Source of the DNA: Chrysemys picta bellii
Lineage: Eukaryota; Chordata; Testudines; Emydidae
Length of the DNA stretch: 64,000 nucleotides
Assembly: GCF_011386835.1 (NCBI RefSeq)
Contig: NC_088809.1
Location: forward strand, 25,985,067 to 26,049,066
Direction of reading: 5' to 3'
The notes beneath the pieces are model-generated. The model was not told the origin of the DNA and searched no databases. It saw nothing but the letters and a program-made list of their open reading frames with translations. This document shows, in pieces, positions 21,906 to 33,606 of the stretch. A program made the translations under genes and the position numbers. Within the stretch, counting starts at the first letter, position 1, and each line of letters starts with the position of its first letter.

Positions 21906-22320
21906 CATAAGGCAATTAGCCATTCAAACTATCAAGAGAGTTGATTATAGCCTAGATAATTAAGCTGAAGACAAAGTAAATGATATTATTGATTCCTACA
22001 GTAGCTTACATCTTTGATCTTAAGGTTAATTGAACCATCCGCATGCATAATATAATGCCATTAAGACATGAAAGGGAATTAGCATCTACAAGCTAATCTG
22101 GTTACATTGTTAAACTTCCAAGAAGATACAGGTAAACACAGAGAAATACACTTAGCCTGGATTTCTATCACTACAAATAAATGGGTTAATGATTTCTGGT
22201 TTAGTACACCTCTTTGAAATTCACATACAATTGTCTTGATTGTAGATTGTCTTGATTACATTTCAATGCCTGTTAAGTTGTTACGGGTCATACCCAGTTG
22301 ACCAGTCTGTCAGTGTCACA

Positions 22321-22557
22321 CATACCAACTTTGAGCACAGTCCTTCCTGCAATCAATACAATAGAACTGGGCTTGTCTAGTTCTTTCCTCCTAGCGCATT
22401 TACAGAGAAAGATCCCCATGCAAACAGCTCCCTCCCAACCCGCACTGCATGCTTTTCAAAGTGTTTCAATCTGCAAAGAACCAGGAAAGGCTCCATGGAC
22501 CATAGTCTAGAGCTGCGGCGGTAGAAGACTACTGATAAGTGCAATACCCCACTAGGA
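22321..22557. other. Unassigned sequence
   Basis: Nothing recognisable between the probable solo LTR and the inverted-ended element at 22558. Confidence 0.3.
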
Positions 22558-22879
22558 GAAACGGTTACTTACCTGATAGTAACTGTTGTTCTTGGAGATG
22601 TTTTATTCATGTGGCTCCCACCTAGGGAGTGGCTCCCACCTAGGGAGTGGCAGTGCCCCTTGCCCAGGAGTTCGGGAGTTCAAACAGCAGTTCATGCCCT
22701 TGCATCCCACCTCACAGGCATAAGGGGGCAGCATGACCCTTCACCCTCAGTTCCTTTGCCATCCACAGTTTCCAGAGAAGTCTCTGAGCTGCAAGGCTGG
22801 AGGATGGGTTGTGGGATCCATGAACACAGCTCATCTCAAAGAGCAGCAGTTTGTATTGTATAAGGTAAGTCATTGTTTC
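22558..22879. repeat. Inverted-ended repeat, possibly a DIRS-type terminal repeat
   Basis: The left end GAAACGGTTACTTACCT and the right end AGGTAAGTCATTGTTTC are imperfect inverted repeats enclosing about 320 bp. The block includes a tandem duplication of GTGGCTCCCACCTAGGGA near 22610-22650. The ends contain a splice-donor-like GGTAAGT. A DIRS-like coding remnant lies 2.4 kb away, but a link is inference. Confidence 0.4.
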
Positions 22880-23470
22880 TTCCTCTTCCAGTTCCTGCCC
22901 ACGTGCATGGGTGGCGGGTATAACAGGCCAGGGGAGACTCTGCCTTCCTGGTGCTGCCCAGGAAGCTGAGTAGCAAATACTGCCTCCTCAGCCGCCCTGG
23001 AACCTGCATGGGACATAGCAAAAGCATCTTCGTGAGAGTGAGATGCTTTTCCCCAGGGCAGGCTGGGGTCTGGGGAGGTGAGGCGCAGCACAGCTATGGC
23101 TGGCTCGGGGCTCCTTCAGGCAGGTGTGGGGGACTTGGGGCTTCAGCCAGCATGAGTAGGAGGGTCTTGGGGCTCCGGCCATGGGTGAAAGGGGCAGAGC
23201 CAGGGACTAGCCTCCCTGAAGGGGGGGCTCCACCTGCCACCCATGTCTACCTATCCCCCATTTACGGGTGGGAGCTGGGAGCCCATCTGCACGTGGATTG
23301 CAGAAGCTGAGTATCCACACTAAATACTGAAGAGTAAGGTTTTGTGGTATATACCGAGGACCATGTTGCTGCTCTACAGTTTTAGATGATTGGGAGTCTA
23401 CTGAAGCCTGCTGCTGAGCTAACTTGGGCCTGGTAGAATGAGCAATTGCTTGATCTGGTAGCTGGAACAA
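22880..23470. other. Unassigned sequence
   Basis: No element or gene recognised. Short frames on both strands carry no domain. Confidence 0.3.
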
Positions 23471-23473
23471 ATT

Positions 23474-24144
23474 TTGAAAGAGAAAGTGGTTAAGGACGTA
23501 GACGTAAACGGTAATTGGGATAAAATACAGCAGGGTTTTACAAAAGGTAAATCATGCCAGACCAACCTGATCTCCTTCTTTGAGAAGATAACCAATTTTT
23601 TTGACAAAGGAAATGCAGTAGATCTAATCTACCTCAATTCCAATAAGGCCCAGTTTGAAAATTATTAGTTACATTGGAGAAGATGGGGATTAACATGAGA
23701 ATTGAAAGGAGAATAAGGGACTGGTTAAAGGAAGACTACAACGGGTCATACTGAAAGGTGAACTGGTCAGGCTGGAGGGAGGTTACTAGTGGAGTTCCTC
23801 AGGGATCCAGCTTGGGACCAATCTCATTTAACATTTTCATTCATGACCTTGGCATAAAAAGTGGGATTGCGCTAATAAAATTTGGGGATGACACAAAGTT
23901 GGGAGGTATTGCCAATATGGAGAGGAACCGGAATATCGTACAAGAAGATCTGGATGACCTTGAAAACTGGAGTAATAGAAATGGGATGAAATGTAATAGT
24001 GCAAAGTGCAAGATCATACACTTAGGGACTAACAACAATAATTTTTTGCTGCAAACTGGGGACATATCAGTTGAAAGTGACAGTAGAGGAGAAAGACCTG
24101 GGTGCATTGGTTGCTCACAGGATGACTATGAGCTGCCAATGTGA
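23474..24144 (+). pseudogene. CR1 ORF2 reverse transcriptase remnant
   Basis: The frame 23474-23668 holds QQGFTKGKSCQTNLISFFEK (RT fingers). The frame 23758-24144 holds VTSGVPQGSSLGPISFNIFI, then IKFGDDTKLGG, then the thumb sequence KCNSAKCKIIHLG. The catalytic box reads FGDD instead of the usual FADD. At least two frame breaks separate the parts, so no RT can be made. Confidence 0.85.
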
Positions 24145-24781
24145 TGCGGCCATGAAAAAGGCTAATGCAGTCCAAGGATGCCTCAGGTGAGGTAATTCCA
24201 GTAGAGACAGGGAAGTATTAGTACCATTATACAAGACACTGGTGAGATCTCATCTGGAATAGTGTGTGCAATTCTGTTCTCCCAAGAAAGATTAATTCAA
24301 ACTGGGACAGGTGCAGAGAAAGGCTCATAGGATGATCTGAGGAATGGAAAACCTACCTTACAGGAAGAGATTCAATGAGCCTGGCTGGTTTAGCCTAACC
24401 AAACTAAGGCTAAGGGGAGATATGATTGCTCTCTATAAATACATCCAAGGATAAATGGCATGGATGGAGAAGAGTTAAGTGCCAATGTGGACACAAGAAC
24501 AAATGGTTATAAACTGGCCATCAACAAATTTAGGCTTGAAATTAGGCAAATATTTCTAAGCAGCAGAGGAGTAAAGTTCTGGAACAGCCTTCCAAGGAGG
24601 TAGTGGGGGTAAAAAACCTAACTGGCTTCAAGTCTGAGTTTTGTAAGTTTATGGCGGGGCTCGTATGATGAGACTGCCTACAATGGCATGTGGCCCATCT
24701 GTGACTGCTAGCAGCAAATATCTCCAGTGGCTTGTGATGGTGATGGGACACTGGATGGGGAGGGCTCTGAGTTATTACAGA

Positions 24782-24912
24782 AAGAACAGGAGTACTTGTG
24801 GCACCTTAGAGACTAACACATTTATTTATTTAAATTTATTAGTCTCTAAGGTGCCACAAGTACTCCTGTTCTTTTTGCGGATACAGACTAACACGGCTGC
24901 TACTCTGAAACC
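24782..24912. mobile_element. PLE inverted-arm insertion 2
   Basis: A short inverted-arm PLE end with GTGCCACAAGTACTCCTGTT in the plus arm and its reverse complement in the minus arm. The TSD AGTTATTACAGA (12 bp) is at 24770-24781 and 24913-24924. Here the extra 39-bp extension (TTGCGGATACAGACTAACAC, then GGCTGCTACTCTG) is on the plus arm, opposite to insertions 1, 4 and 5. Confidence 0.87.
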
Positions 24913-25289
24913 AGTTATTACAGAGAATTCTTTCCCAGGTTTCTGGCTGGTGGATCTTGCCCCCATGCTCAAGGTCCTACTGATCACTGTATTTGTTGTT
25001 CAGGAAGGAATTTCCCCCAGGGTCAGATTGACAGAGACCTTGGCGGTTTTTGCCTTCCTTTACAGCCTGGAGCATGGGTCACTCGCAGGTTTAAATTAGT
25101 GTAACTGGTGGATTCTCCGTAACTTGAAGTCTTTAAATCATGAATTGAGGACTTCAGGAACTCAGCCAGAGGTTAGGGGGTCTATCACAGGAGGGGTGAG
25201 TGAGGTTCTATGGCCTGCAATGTGCACGATGATCCCTTCTGGCCTTAAAGTCTTAAAGTCTATGAGTTGTAATTTATTAATGATGTTAG

Positions 25290-26340
25290 AAATCTTGATG
25301 CAATCCACAATCCATGTGGATAAATTCTGAGAGCAGGTTGGTTTACCCTTTAATGCACTGCCATATACTGCAAAGAGTCTAGGAGATTTTCTAACTGCTC
25401 TTATTCTAGGGTGCATAACCTTGTCTCATCTAGGGACAGGTGAGGCCTTGGACAAAATACCAGTAAGTGTATGTATTGATTAATATGAAAGTTTGAGACA
25501 ATCTTAGGGATAAACCGAGGGTGAGGTTACACAGTTACTCTGTTTGCAAGGAATACTGCATATGGAGGAGCAGGCATAAATGCCTGGATCTCACCTACTG
25601 TACATGCCAAAACGATTGCCATGACAAATGCCACTTTAATTGATAAATGACAATAAGAACAGTGGGCCAGAGCTTCCAAAGGGAGCTCCACAAGTTTAAG
25701 TCCCAAGAAGGTGGCATTTCTCTTATTGGCAGATACATGAGCAATAAGTCTGCAAGGAATCCTATGACTGGTGCCTGAGAAAAACCCAAGGAACCTTGAC
25801 TAGGAGGATGAAAGTCTGAAATCTCAGGTAGGTGCACTCATCAAATTAAGTGAAAGTCCTGACTGGTTTAGCAACAGAAGATGGTCCAGGATTGGTGGAA
25901 TAATTGATTGAAGAGGAGCAGAATGCATCCATAGGGAAAAACTCCTCAGTTTAGCCAAATCTGCTCCGTGGTCAAAGGTTTTCTACTTTCCATGATAATG
26001 CCCTGTATGTCATGAGAACAGCCTTTACGCAGTAATGATAACCAGAGGGTTCCCAGGTCCAGCGGTGAACAGGGATGCAGAGGGAGGTTGCACCCTGCGT
26101 GGTTAAGTCTGGCAGAGGTGGAAGAGTTATGAATTGATGATTGGATAGACGCAGTAGGTCTGGATAGCAGAAGTGATAAGGCCACGCTGGGGCCACCAGG
26201 ATCAGCTGAGCCCTCTCCGACCTCTCTGTCTGTAGCATCCTGGGAATTGGAGACATAGGTGAAATGTCAGCCCTGAAGCCTGAACTTACCAGAGGAGGGA
26301 GGTATCGGTGAGCTCTCTGAAGGCACCCGTGGGACAGCAA
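25290..26340 (-). pseudogene. DIRS tyrosine recombinase remnant
   Basis: Minus-strand pieces include RAQLILVAPAWP and YPDLLRLS (about 26240-26140), the segment joining RNase H to recombinase in DIRS elements. These are followed by PVIGFLADLLLMYLPIRE and PPSWDLNL (about 25770-25690), then LHPRIRAVRKSPRLFAVYG-like sequence (about 25415-25360) and LSTWIVDCI. In intact relatives the enzyme recombines circular cDNA into the genome. I did not find the complete Arg-His-Arg-Tyr set, and stops are frequent. Confidence 0.68.
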
Positions 26341-27070
26341 GGGGAATTAAATGAGTGAGACAGCACCTCATTTAAATATCAGCTGTGCCATCTATTGGAC
26401 AGCACGGGGAGTGGACTGAGAGAGGCAGTACCTTATTTGCCTATTACTGTAACTGCGGGTCGATTGGGGACTTTGGGTATAATTGCACTAAGTTTTGTGT
26501 TTGCGGCCCATATTTTCGAGATGATCCTGTTGGGAACCCACCGGGGCAAAGCCTGGCCAATGAGTGGGTGTGGTGTCACCCTAACAATCGCTGATGTTTG
26601 CCGAGGGAGAGGGTGGTAAGAGGCCCTGGACAAAACTAGAGGGCAAAGAGCAGGAGTTTGCATCATTCTTGGGTTGTTGCTGGGAACACCTCTCCGGGGG
26701 GTGACAGGGACTCTGATGGGTCAGAGTTACCCAAGCCCACTGATCCCCTGTTATCTGGAAGAGCTGAGCCATGAGCTGTCCCTGCTGTATGCAGGCAGAG
26801 CTCACCAAGGGGCCAGTTGTCTAGCCAGCGGGACAGAGGCCAGAGCCCAGCAGCAGTTCTGTTCACCTGAGCAGCAGGCAGAGCCAGGCAGCCATTGGGC
26901 CCAGCCACAGCCCCCAGCAGGCAGCGCAAAGCGCAGTGGGATTCAGCCACAGGCCACAGCCTCCAGCAGATGGAGCATCGGAGTGAGAGCAGTTGGGTGC
27001 ACGCCAGTGGGAGCAGAGGAATCCATAGTGACTATCTACATCAGCCTAGTGACTCTGGTGAGGCCTCCCT
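26341..27070. other. Unassigned block within the DIRS-like element
   Basis: This separates the RNase H and recombinase parts. It could be an insertion, such as an LTR, because flanking DIRS sequence resumes on both sides. Terminal repeats and target duplications were not identified. Open frames in it (up to 136 codons) show no domain. Confidence 0.3.
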
Positions 27071-27074
27071 GTCC

Positions 27075-27684
27075 TAGCTGCTGACATCATTATAGCAGGG
27101 CAGGAGGTAGAGCCCCAACTGTCTATGAAACCGGGCCCTTGATTTTGCTGGACTCTTGGAACCACAGACTGTGAGTGAGGAAGCTGGGGTACCCACAAAC
27201 TGAGAGTGGGAGGCCGAAAACTGCACCAGCCATTCAGGGTCCAACTGGTTTATCTGCCAGAACCTTCGATTCCCTGGGAGATGGCTCACTATGGGATATA
27301 TGTAGTGACTGAGGCGCCATTCCCAGAGTAGAATGTCTTCTTGACAGAGGGGGTCTGATCTGGCTCCTCCCTGTCTCTTTATACAATACATTGCTGTGGC
27401 ATTGTCTGTTTAATATTGTCACTGCTTGGTTTCTCGACAGTGGTAGGAATGATTTGCAGGCGTAACAAATCACCCTCAGCTCCAATACTGCAAGCTGATG
27501 GATCTTCAGAGGTCCATAGGCTGTGACTGTGGAATTGAGCCAGATATGCACCCAAGCTGCTTGTGGATGCATTGGTGACTAGTGTCTGGGTGGGAGAGAT
27601 CAGACAGCTATTCCTTGACAAACGTAGTCCTAATCTAACCACCAACAAAGGGACAAAAGAATCGACTGAGGAATCCCGATACAT
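27075..27684 (-). pseudogene. DIRS-like RNase H remnant
   Basis: Minus-strand frames contain TLVTNASTSSLGAYLAQFHS (a TDAS-type first strand with Asp changed to Asn), HQLAVLELRVICYA (the helix with its Glu), and QGGARSDPLCQEDILLWEW with SHLPGNRR. This arrangement, especially the GGARS-PLCQE block, is typical of DIRS-group RNase H. Frameshifts split it in at least two places. Confidence 0.72.
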
Positions 27685-27694
27685 TGGTTCAGGC

Positions 27695-28190
27695 TCAGAT
27701 GTTATTCAGGACTGAAGAGATCTGTCCCAATCTGGCAAAGAGGGTCACCTGTGTGGAAAAGGTCATGCAACCTAGTAACCTCAAACCAGTTCTTATCAGT
27801 GTTTGTGGGTGTGAGAGGTGAGAGAGATGATTGCCAGCCTGGAATCCAGGAGCACCTATAAACTCTATGGATTGGGATGGGCTCAAATGTGATTTCTTTA
27901 GGTTGATGGGAGGGAGAGAGAATGATATGACATTGTCGGGCAAACCTCTATTGAATGACCTGCAAGTCCCAAGGATCTGAGGTTCTTGCAGTTCAGGCCT
28001 CCCTGAAGAGAGGGGGGAACCAAACGGGGGTGGGGTGGGATAGGGGTGAAAGGTGCAGATCCACATAGGCTGGCTTGGTATCCTCAACTGAAGCCTCAAA
28101 TTTGTTGTTTCTGCTATTGGAATGCTTGAGAAGTGAATAGAGAAGTTGGTTTCCACATTAAGAACCTCTGTCCCTTCCTGAACCAAACTG
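27695..28190 (-). pseudogene. DIRS-like RT C-terminal remnant
   Basis: The minus-strand frame includes NLKKSHLSPSQSIEFIGAPG (the post-catalytic RT segment of DIRS elements) and LIRTGLRLLGCMTF. RT catalytic motifs upstream are not present, so the element is 5'-truncated here. Confidence 0.62.
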
Positions 28191-28351
28191 GTTGTTTTGG
28201 TGATACCAGGAGGAAGACGAATGAGATTGCTGACAAGCGGTATAATGAGGGTTATACTGTTTATTTTAAAGTTGGAAAGACAAAAGCCCAGAGATCAAAG
28301 CATGGCCCAAGAATCTTTTGGGAGTGCAGCGTGTCATCTGTTTTAGTACAT

Positions 28352-28795
28352 AAAAACATAAGAACATAAGAGTGGCCATACTGGGTCAGACCAAAGGTCC
28401 ATCTAGCCCAGTATCCTGTCTTCCAACAGTGGCCAATGCCAGGTGCCCCAGAGGGAATGAACAGAACAGGTAATCATCAAGTGATCCATCCCCTGTCACC
28501 CATTACCAGCTTCTGGCAAACAGAGGCTAGGGACACCATCCCTGCCCATCCTGGCTAATAGCCACTGATGGATCGATCCTCCATGAACTTATCTAGTTCT
28601 TTTTTTGCCTTCACAACATCCTCTGGCAAAGAGTTCCACAGACTGGTAATCTGTGTGAAGAAATACTTGCTTTTGTTTGTTTTAAACCTGATGCCTATTA
28701 ATTTCATTTGGTGACCCCTAGTTCTTGTGTTATGAGAAGGAGTAAATAACACTTCCTTATTTCCTTTCTCCACAGCAGTCATGATTTTATAGACA
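28352..28795 (-). mobile_element. CR1 LINE 3' end, truncated
   Basis: The end block AACATAAGAGTGGCCATACT, then GGGTCAGACCAAAGGTCCAT matches 18935 and 11512. The minus-strand frame 28555-28782 encodes the last ORF2 codons ([17 protein letters not shown], then [16 protein letters not shown]). The 5' truncation is near CATGATTTTATAGAC at 28795. Confidence 0.87.
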
Positions 28796-30779
28796 GAGAA
28801 GCAGCTGTTTGCAGAGACAGCACCAGATTTAACCAGCTGGGGAGCTGGGGCAAGAGCCAGGCTTCCCCCTCACCCATGTGGAGGAGGTGCTGCCCCCCAC
28901 ATGCCTGGGCTCCGTGGGGAGGGCTGCCAGATGTCACACACCTTGCATGACAGTGACACACTTGGCAGGGTGGTCATGCCAACCTGCTGCTCAGCCACCA
29001 TTTCACTGCAGCATCCAGCTGCACTGGGACAGGACCTAGAGGCTGCAGAGCCTGGCTTCGAACTGTCAGGACTCAGACGGCCTGCTCGGCTCTCCTCTGG
29101 CTGCGTTCCCTGCTGGGCTCAAGCAGGGAAGAAGCAGTCGAGAGAGGGTGTGAGGTAGCCGCAGTGGCTAGTTGATTGGAAGGGAGGGCGATGAGGTGAG
29201 AGGGCTCAGTACTAGCAAAGGGCTCCCCAGTCAGCCCCCACTGTGACCCCTGCTCCACCAATCTCCAGTGAGCTCCCTGCTTTCAGACAGACCCCAAACC
29301 TACCCACCCCTAGTCAGAACCCTAGCTAGACCCCTGACTCCCAGAGCACTTCCAGATTCCTAGAGAGAACCCAGCCAGACCCCAAACCTCTACCACACAG
29401 AGACCCAGATACATCCTAGTCCCCTGCCCTCAGAAATGACCCCAGCTGCCCTTCCCACTTCATGTACTCCAGCACCCACCCCAGCTAATACTGGCAGCAT
29501 GCCAAGGCCTATACCCTCCCAGCTACCCCAGACACCCTCTGGCATCCCCCAACCCAAGCACTCCAGAACCAACCCACCTAACCAAATACACTGATCCCAG
29601 GCACTCACCAGCACCCTTGAACCACCCCATCTTCCTGCCTGCCCGAACGTCAGAGCTGCCTTACCCCCACCACTGCTAGGGAAAGGATGTATTGAACATT
29701 GCCTGAAGTTTATAGTTATATGCAACTGATCTGAAAATATGCATATTAGCACATTGAATAATATACATAAAGTGTCACACATGAGGCTGCACAAAACGTA
29801 GCAGCTAGGAGAGCGGGGGGGAACTAGAGGAACTAGAGGACACCTGCCAGCCATCTCCCGATTTGGGAGAGGGAGTCTGATGGGTTGGGTCAGAGGAGAT
29901 CTGGGGGAAGAAAGAGGCTGGGAGGAGAGAGAGAGGTGGAGAAGACAAAGGTTTTGCTGGGGATAGGGTGGGGGGAGGTAGAGGAGACCTTGGGGTGAGA
30001 AGGAGAAAAAAGGCAGGGCAGAGAAGGCCAAGTATCAGTTTGCTGGGCAGGGATGGGGGCATCCCCAAATAGGTCATTCCTTTGAAAGGGGTTACAAAAA
30101 GGTTGGGAAAGTCTGGTCTAGCAGGAGGAGATGGTACTACACCCCCACTACCCCCAATAGGGATGTTTCCAGTACCTAGGCTCATACCTCTTCCTTGCCT
30201 CTTTGACATCTCTCTTCTAAGCCTTGGCCCATAATGCCCAGGCCTGAGTCACTTTTCCATGAACCCCCCAGGAGGCAGTAGCAGGCCTGCTTTGCATTCT
30301 CCTGGTGAAGGGGGTATTGACATTGTCTGTGGGATTTGGGGGGATACCTCAGCAGGGGAGGGGAGTGTTGGGAAGAATAGGGAGAAGCCAATAGCCAGCT
30401 CACCCATCATGACTCCAGAGCAGTGGGAGCTACAACCCTTTTGTATATTTCTCCTGGGATGGTCTCTTTCCCAATTAGCCAATGGAAACTATCCCCACAG
30501 GGCAGTAACATCGCCTGCTCCCTGCAGTGGAGGGGGCATGTGGAGAGCGTGCTAAAGAAATATGAATTGACATTTTAGGCAGCACCTGTAGAACCCTGAC
30601 CTAAAGGACAACACCCCCCTCTAGCACATTCATGAGCAGGGTGAGGGGTCCGGGTTAGCCCCCGCAGTACCGGTTCATTTCACAACCAAATGCAGCTTGA
30701 CCAATCCTGGGACAAGATCGCCATCTAGAGGCCATTACCAATGTAACCAACATCAATCATATTTACAGAGACAAGTTCC
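28796..30779. other. Unassigned sequence, partly C-rich
   Basis: 29280-29630 is rich in CCCCAGCC- and CCAGAC-like runs that recall degenerate minisatellite. Long minus-strand frames near 29390-30209 are Pro/Ser-rich artefacts of base composition. No exon or bounded repeat was identified. Confidence 0.35.
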
Positions 30780-31718
30780 TGTGACGGGTTGGGTCACAGA
30801 AACCCCCTTGGGACTGCCACCTGATGTGCTGGGACTACCTCTGAGCCTGTTTTCCCTACCAGCTTGGGACTTCAGTACCCTGACTTGTTTGAGCTAGACA
30901 TGCTAGCCTGCTGCAAACGCAGACCCAGGTCTGAACCATGTCCCCGACAAGTGCAGGCTAAACTGAAAACAGCTTAAGAAGTGCTCCTGTCACCCAGCAC
31001 TCAGATACCCAGCTCCCAATGAGGTCCAAACCCCAAATAAATCCGTTTTACCTTGTAGACAGCTTATCCAGGGTAAACTCATAAATTGTTCACCCTCTAT
31101 GACCCTGAAAGAGAGATATGCACAGCTGTTTGCCCCCCCCTCCAGTATTAATACTTACTCTGGGTTAATTAATAATTAAAAAGTGATTTTATTAAATATA
31201 AAAAGTAGGATTTAAGTAGTTCCAAGTAAAGACAGACAGAACAAAGTAAATTAACAAGCAAAATAAAACAAAAACAAGCAAGTCTAAGCCTAATATAATA
31301 GGAAACTAAATGCAAGTAAATCTCAGTCTCAGAGATGTTCCAATAAGCTTCTTTGACAGACTAGACACCTTCTAGTCTGGGTCCAGCAATCCCTCACACC
31401 CCTGTAGTTACTGTAGTTACTGTTCCAGTTTCTTTCAGGCATCTCTTTGGGGTGGAGAGGCTATCTCTTGAGCCAGCTGAAGACAAAACAGAGGGATTTC
31501 CCAGGGCTTAAATAGACTCTCTCTTATGGGTGGAAACCCCTCCTCCTCTCCTATGCAGTATCCAGCTCCAAGATGCAGTTTTGGAGTCACATGGGCAAGT
31601 CACATTTCCATGCGTGACTCAATTCTTTACAGGACGTTCCCAGGAAAGCTCAAGTGTGGATTGGCGTCTATCAAGGTCCATTGTTAGCCAAGTACTCCCA
31701 ATTACTTGAATAACCCCT

Positions 31719-32556
31719 TGTCAGGGTTCCCTCCCCACTCTGAACTCTGGGGTACAGATGTGGGGACCCGCATGAAAGATCCCCTAAGCTTATATTCCAC
31801 CAGCTTAGGTTAAAAACTTCCCCAAGGCACAAATTCCTTTCCTTGTCCTTGGATGGTATTGCCGCCACCACCAAGTGATTTAAACAAATATTCAGGAGGG
31901 GCCACTTGGAGCCCTATCCCCCCCAAAATATCTCCCCAAGCCCCTTCACCCCTTTCCTGGGGAGGCTTGAGAATAAACTACCAACCAAATAGGTTAACAA
32001 GGTGAGCACAGACCAGACCCTTGGGTTTTTAGGACACTAAAAACCAATAAGGTTCTTAAAAGAAGAACTTTATTATTAAAAAAAAAGTAAAAGAAGCACC
32101 TTTGTAAAATCAGAATGGAAGGTAATTTTACAGGGTAATAAAAAGATTTAAAACACAGAGGATTCCCCTCTAGGCTCAGCTTCAAAGTTACAAAACAGGA
32201 ATAAACCTCCCTCCTGGCATAGGGAAAATTCACAAGCTAAAACGAAAGATAATCTAACGCATTTCCTTGCTATTAGTTACAATTTCTGTAATTTTATATG
32301 TATCATTTCAGTAGGAGCTGGATTATCTGCTTGGTCTCTCTCTTTGTCTCAAGAGGGAACACATACAAAAGAGCACAAACAAAACCCCAGATTTGAAAGT
32401 ATCTTCTTTCTCCATTGATCCTTCTGGTCAGGTGCCAACTAGGTTAATTGAACTGATTAACCCCTTACAGCTAAGTGATTCTGTACCTCTGTCCAAGAGG
32501 GATTTTATATTACTGCATACATAAAGGTTGTTACCCTTCCCTTTATATTTATGACA
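31719..32556 (-). repeat. 3' LTR of the GMR1-like element
   Basis: 838 bp bounded on the plus strand by TGTCAGGGTTCCC and TTTATGACA, giving TG..CA ends on either strand. It aligns end to end with the LTR at 41485-42792 apart from a later insertion there. Base changes are seen at several sites, so it is older than the LTR pair at 49737/55021. Confidence 0.9.
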
Positions 32557-32570
32557 CGCCCCCCAAATCA
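32557..32570 (-). promoter_or_regulatory. Polypurine tract of the GMR1-like element
   Basis: On the minus strand GATTTGGGGGGCG directly precedes the 3' LTR (TGTCATAAAT), where plus-strand DNA synthesis is primed. Confidence 0.75.
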
Positions 32571-32672
32571 CAGACGGTGCTGGACAGCCTGCTCCACACT
32601 GGCTGTGATTTCTTCCTGGAGCTTTAGGAGAAAACAGAGTTAATAAGACACATGCACCTCTAGATATACTAC

Positions 32673-33464
32673 ACACCTGGGGAAGTGAGGAAACAGATTG
32701 ACAGAGGAAGACGGGTACCCAGAAATCACCTACTACAGGACAGGCCCAACAAGGACAATAACAGAACACCACTGGCCATCACATACAGCCCCCAGCTAAA
32801 ACCTCTCCAGCGCATTATCCACGATCTACAACCTATCCTGGAAAATGATCCCTCACTCTCACAGACCTTGGGAGGCAGGCCAGTCCTCGCTTACAGACAA
32901 CCCCCCAAACTGAAGCAAATACTCACCAGCAACTACACACCACACCACAGAAACACCAACCCAGGAACCAATCCCTGTAGCAAACCTCGTTGCCTACTCT
33001 GTCCCCATATCTACTCTGGTGACACCATCAGAGGACCCAAACACATCAGCCACACTATCAAGGGCTCATTCACCTGCACATCTACTAATGTTATATATGC
33101 CATCATGTGCCAGCAATGCCCCTCTGCCATGTACACTGGCCAAACTGGACAGTCCCTCCGCAAAAGAATAAATGGACACAAATCAGACATCAGGAATGGT
33201 AACATACATAAGCCAGTAAGTGAACACTTCAATCTCCCTGGTCATTCTATTACAGATTTAAAAGTCACTATCATTGAACAAAAAAACTTCAGAAACAGAC
33301 TTCAAAGAGAAACAGCAGAACTAAAATTCATTTGCAAATTTAACACCATTAATCTGGGCTTGAATAGGGACTGGGAGCAGCTGCCTCATTACAGAAGCAG
33401 CTTTTCCTCTCCTGGAATTGACACCTCCTCATCTATTATTGGGAGTGGACAACATCCACCCTGA
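32673..33464 (+). pseudogene. PLE C-terminal ORF with GIY-YIG endonuclease, truncated
   Basis: An open frame of about 260 codons without stops covers the RT-endonuclease linker and endonuclease. A CSKPRCLLCPHIYSG zinc-binding-like segment precedes NVIYAIMCQQCPSAMYTGQT, the GIY-YIG block. In this copy the second half reads YTGQT, where the copy at 34071-35501 has YIGQT. The RLQRETAELKFICKF segment follows. RT is missing, so the copy cannot move itself. The frame starts at the truncation and has no natural start codon. Confidence 0.88.
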
Positions 33465-33567
33465 TTGAATTGGCCCTGTCAACACTGGTTCTCCACTTGC
33501 GAAGTAACTCCCTGCTCTCCATGTGTCAGTATATAATGCCTGCATCTGTAACTTTCACTCTATGCAT

Positions 33568-33606
33568 CCGAAGAAGTGAGGTTTTTACCCACGAAAGCTT
33601 ATGCCC
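33568..33606 (+). ncRNA. Hammerhead-like motif, PLE insertion 3
   Basis: The order is CCGAAGA, then the hairpin AGTGAGGTTTTTACCCAC, then GAAA, then GCTTATGC, then CC. The box has C instead of U at position 4, a change expected to reduce or abolish hammerhead activity. Confidence 0.4.

Larger units (their letters stand above)
20851..22320. mobile_element. Probable solo LTR, interrupted by a PLE hairpin
   Basis: It starts TGTGACTGAGTGTC and ends CAGTGTCACA, a TG..CA pair with inverted TGTGAC/GTCACA ends like the LTRs at 30780 and 49737. Internal order also matches them, including a CAGATCTTACCCA block near 21170 and an A-rich TTAATAATAGAAAG region. Flanks TGTAC and CATAC match only partly, so the exact ends are provisional. 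A PLE insertion (21703-21905) lies within. Confidence 0.55.
23471..25268 (+). mobile_element. CR1 LINE 3' half, interrupted by a PLE hairpin
   Basis: The region opens in the ORF2 reverse transcriptase and runs through the thumb to a CR1 3' UTR and tail ending near 25268 (TTAAAGTCTATGAGTTG). RT motifs are visible in two frames. A 131-bp PLE insertion with a 12-bp TSD sits at 24782-24912 in the 3' UTR. Confidence 0.87.
25285..28190 (-). mobile_element. DIRS-like tyrosine-recombinase retrotransposon remnant
   Basis: On the minus strand the order is RT C-terminal part (28190-27695), RNase H (27684-27075), an unassigned block (27070-26341), then tyrosine recombinase (26340-25290). DIRS elements use a tyrosine recombinase instead of an integrase and place RT-RNH upstream of it. 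All frames are broken and terminal inverted repeats were not located. Confidence 0.72.

Noticed and set aside
29390..30209. Minus-strand frames of 213 and 134 codons
   Set aside because: Compositional frames in C-rich sequence, with no recognisable family or exon structure.
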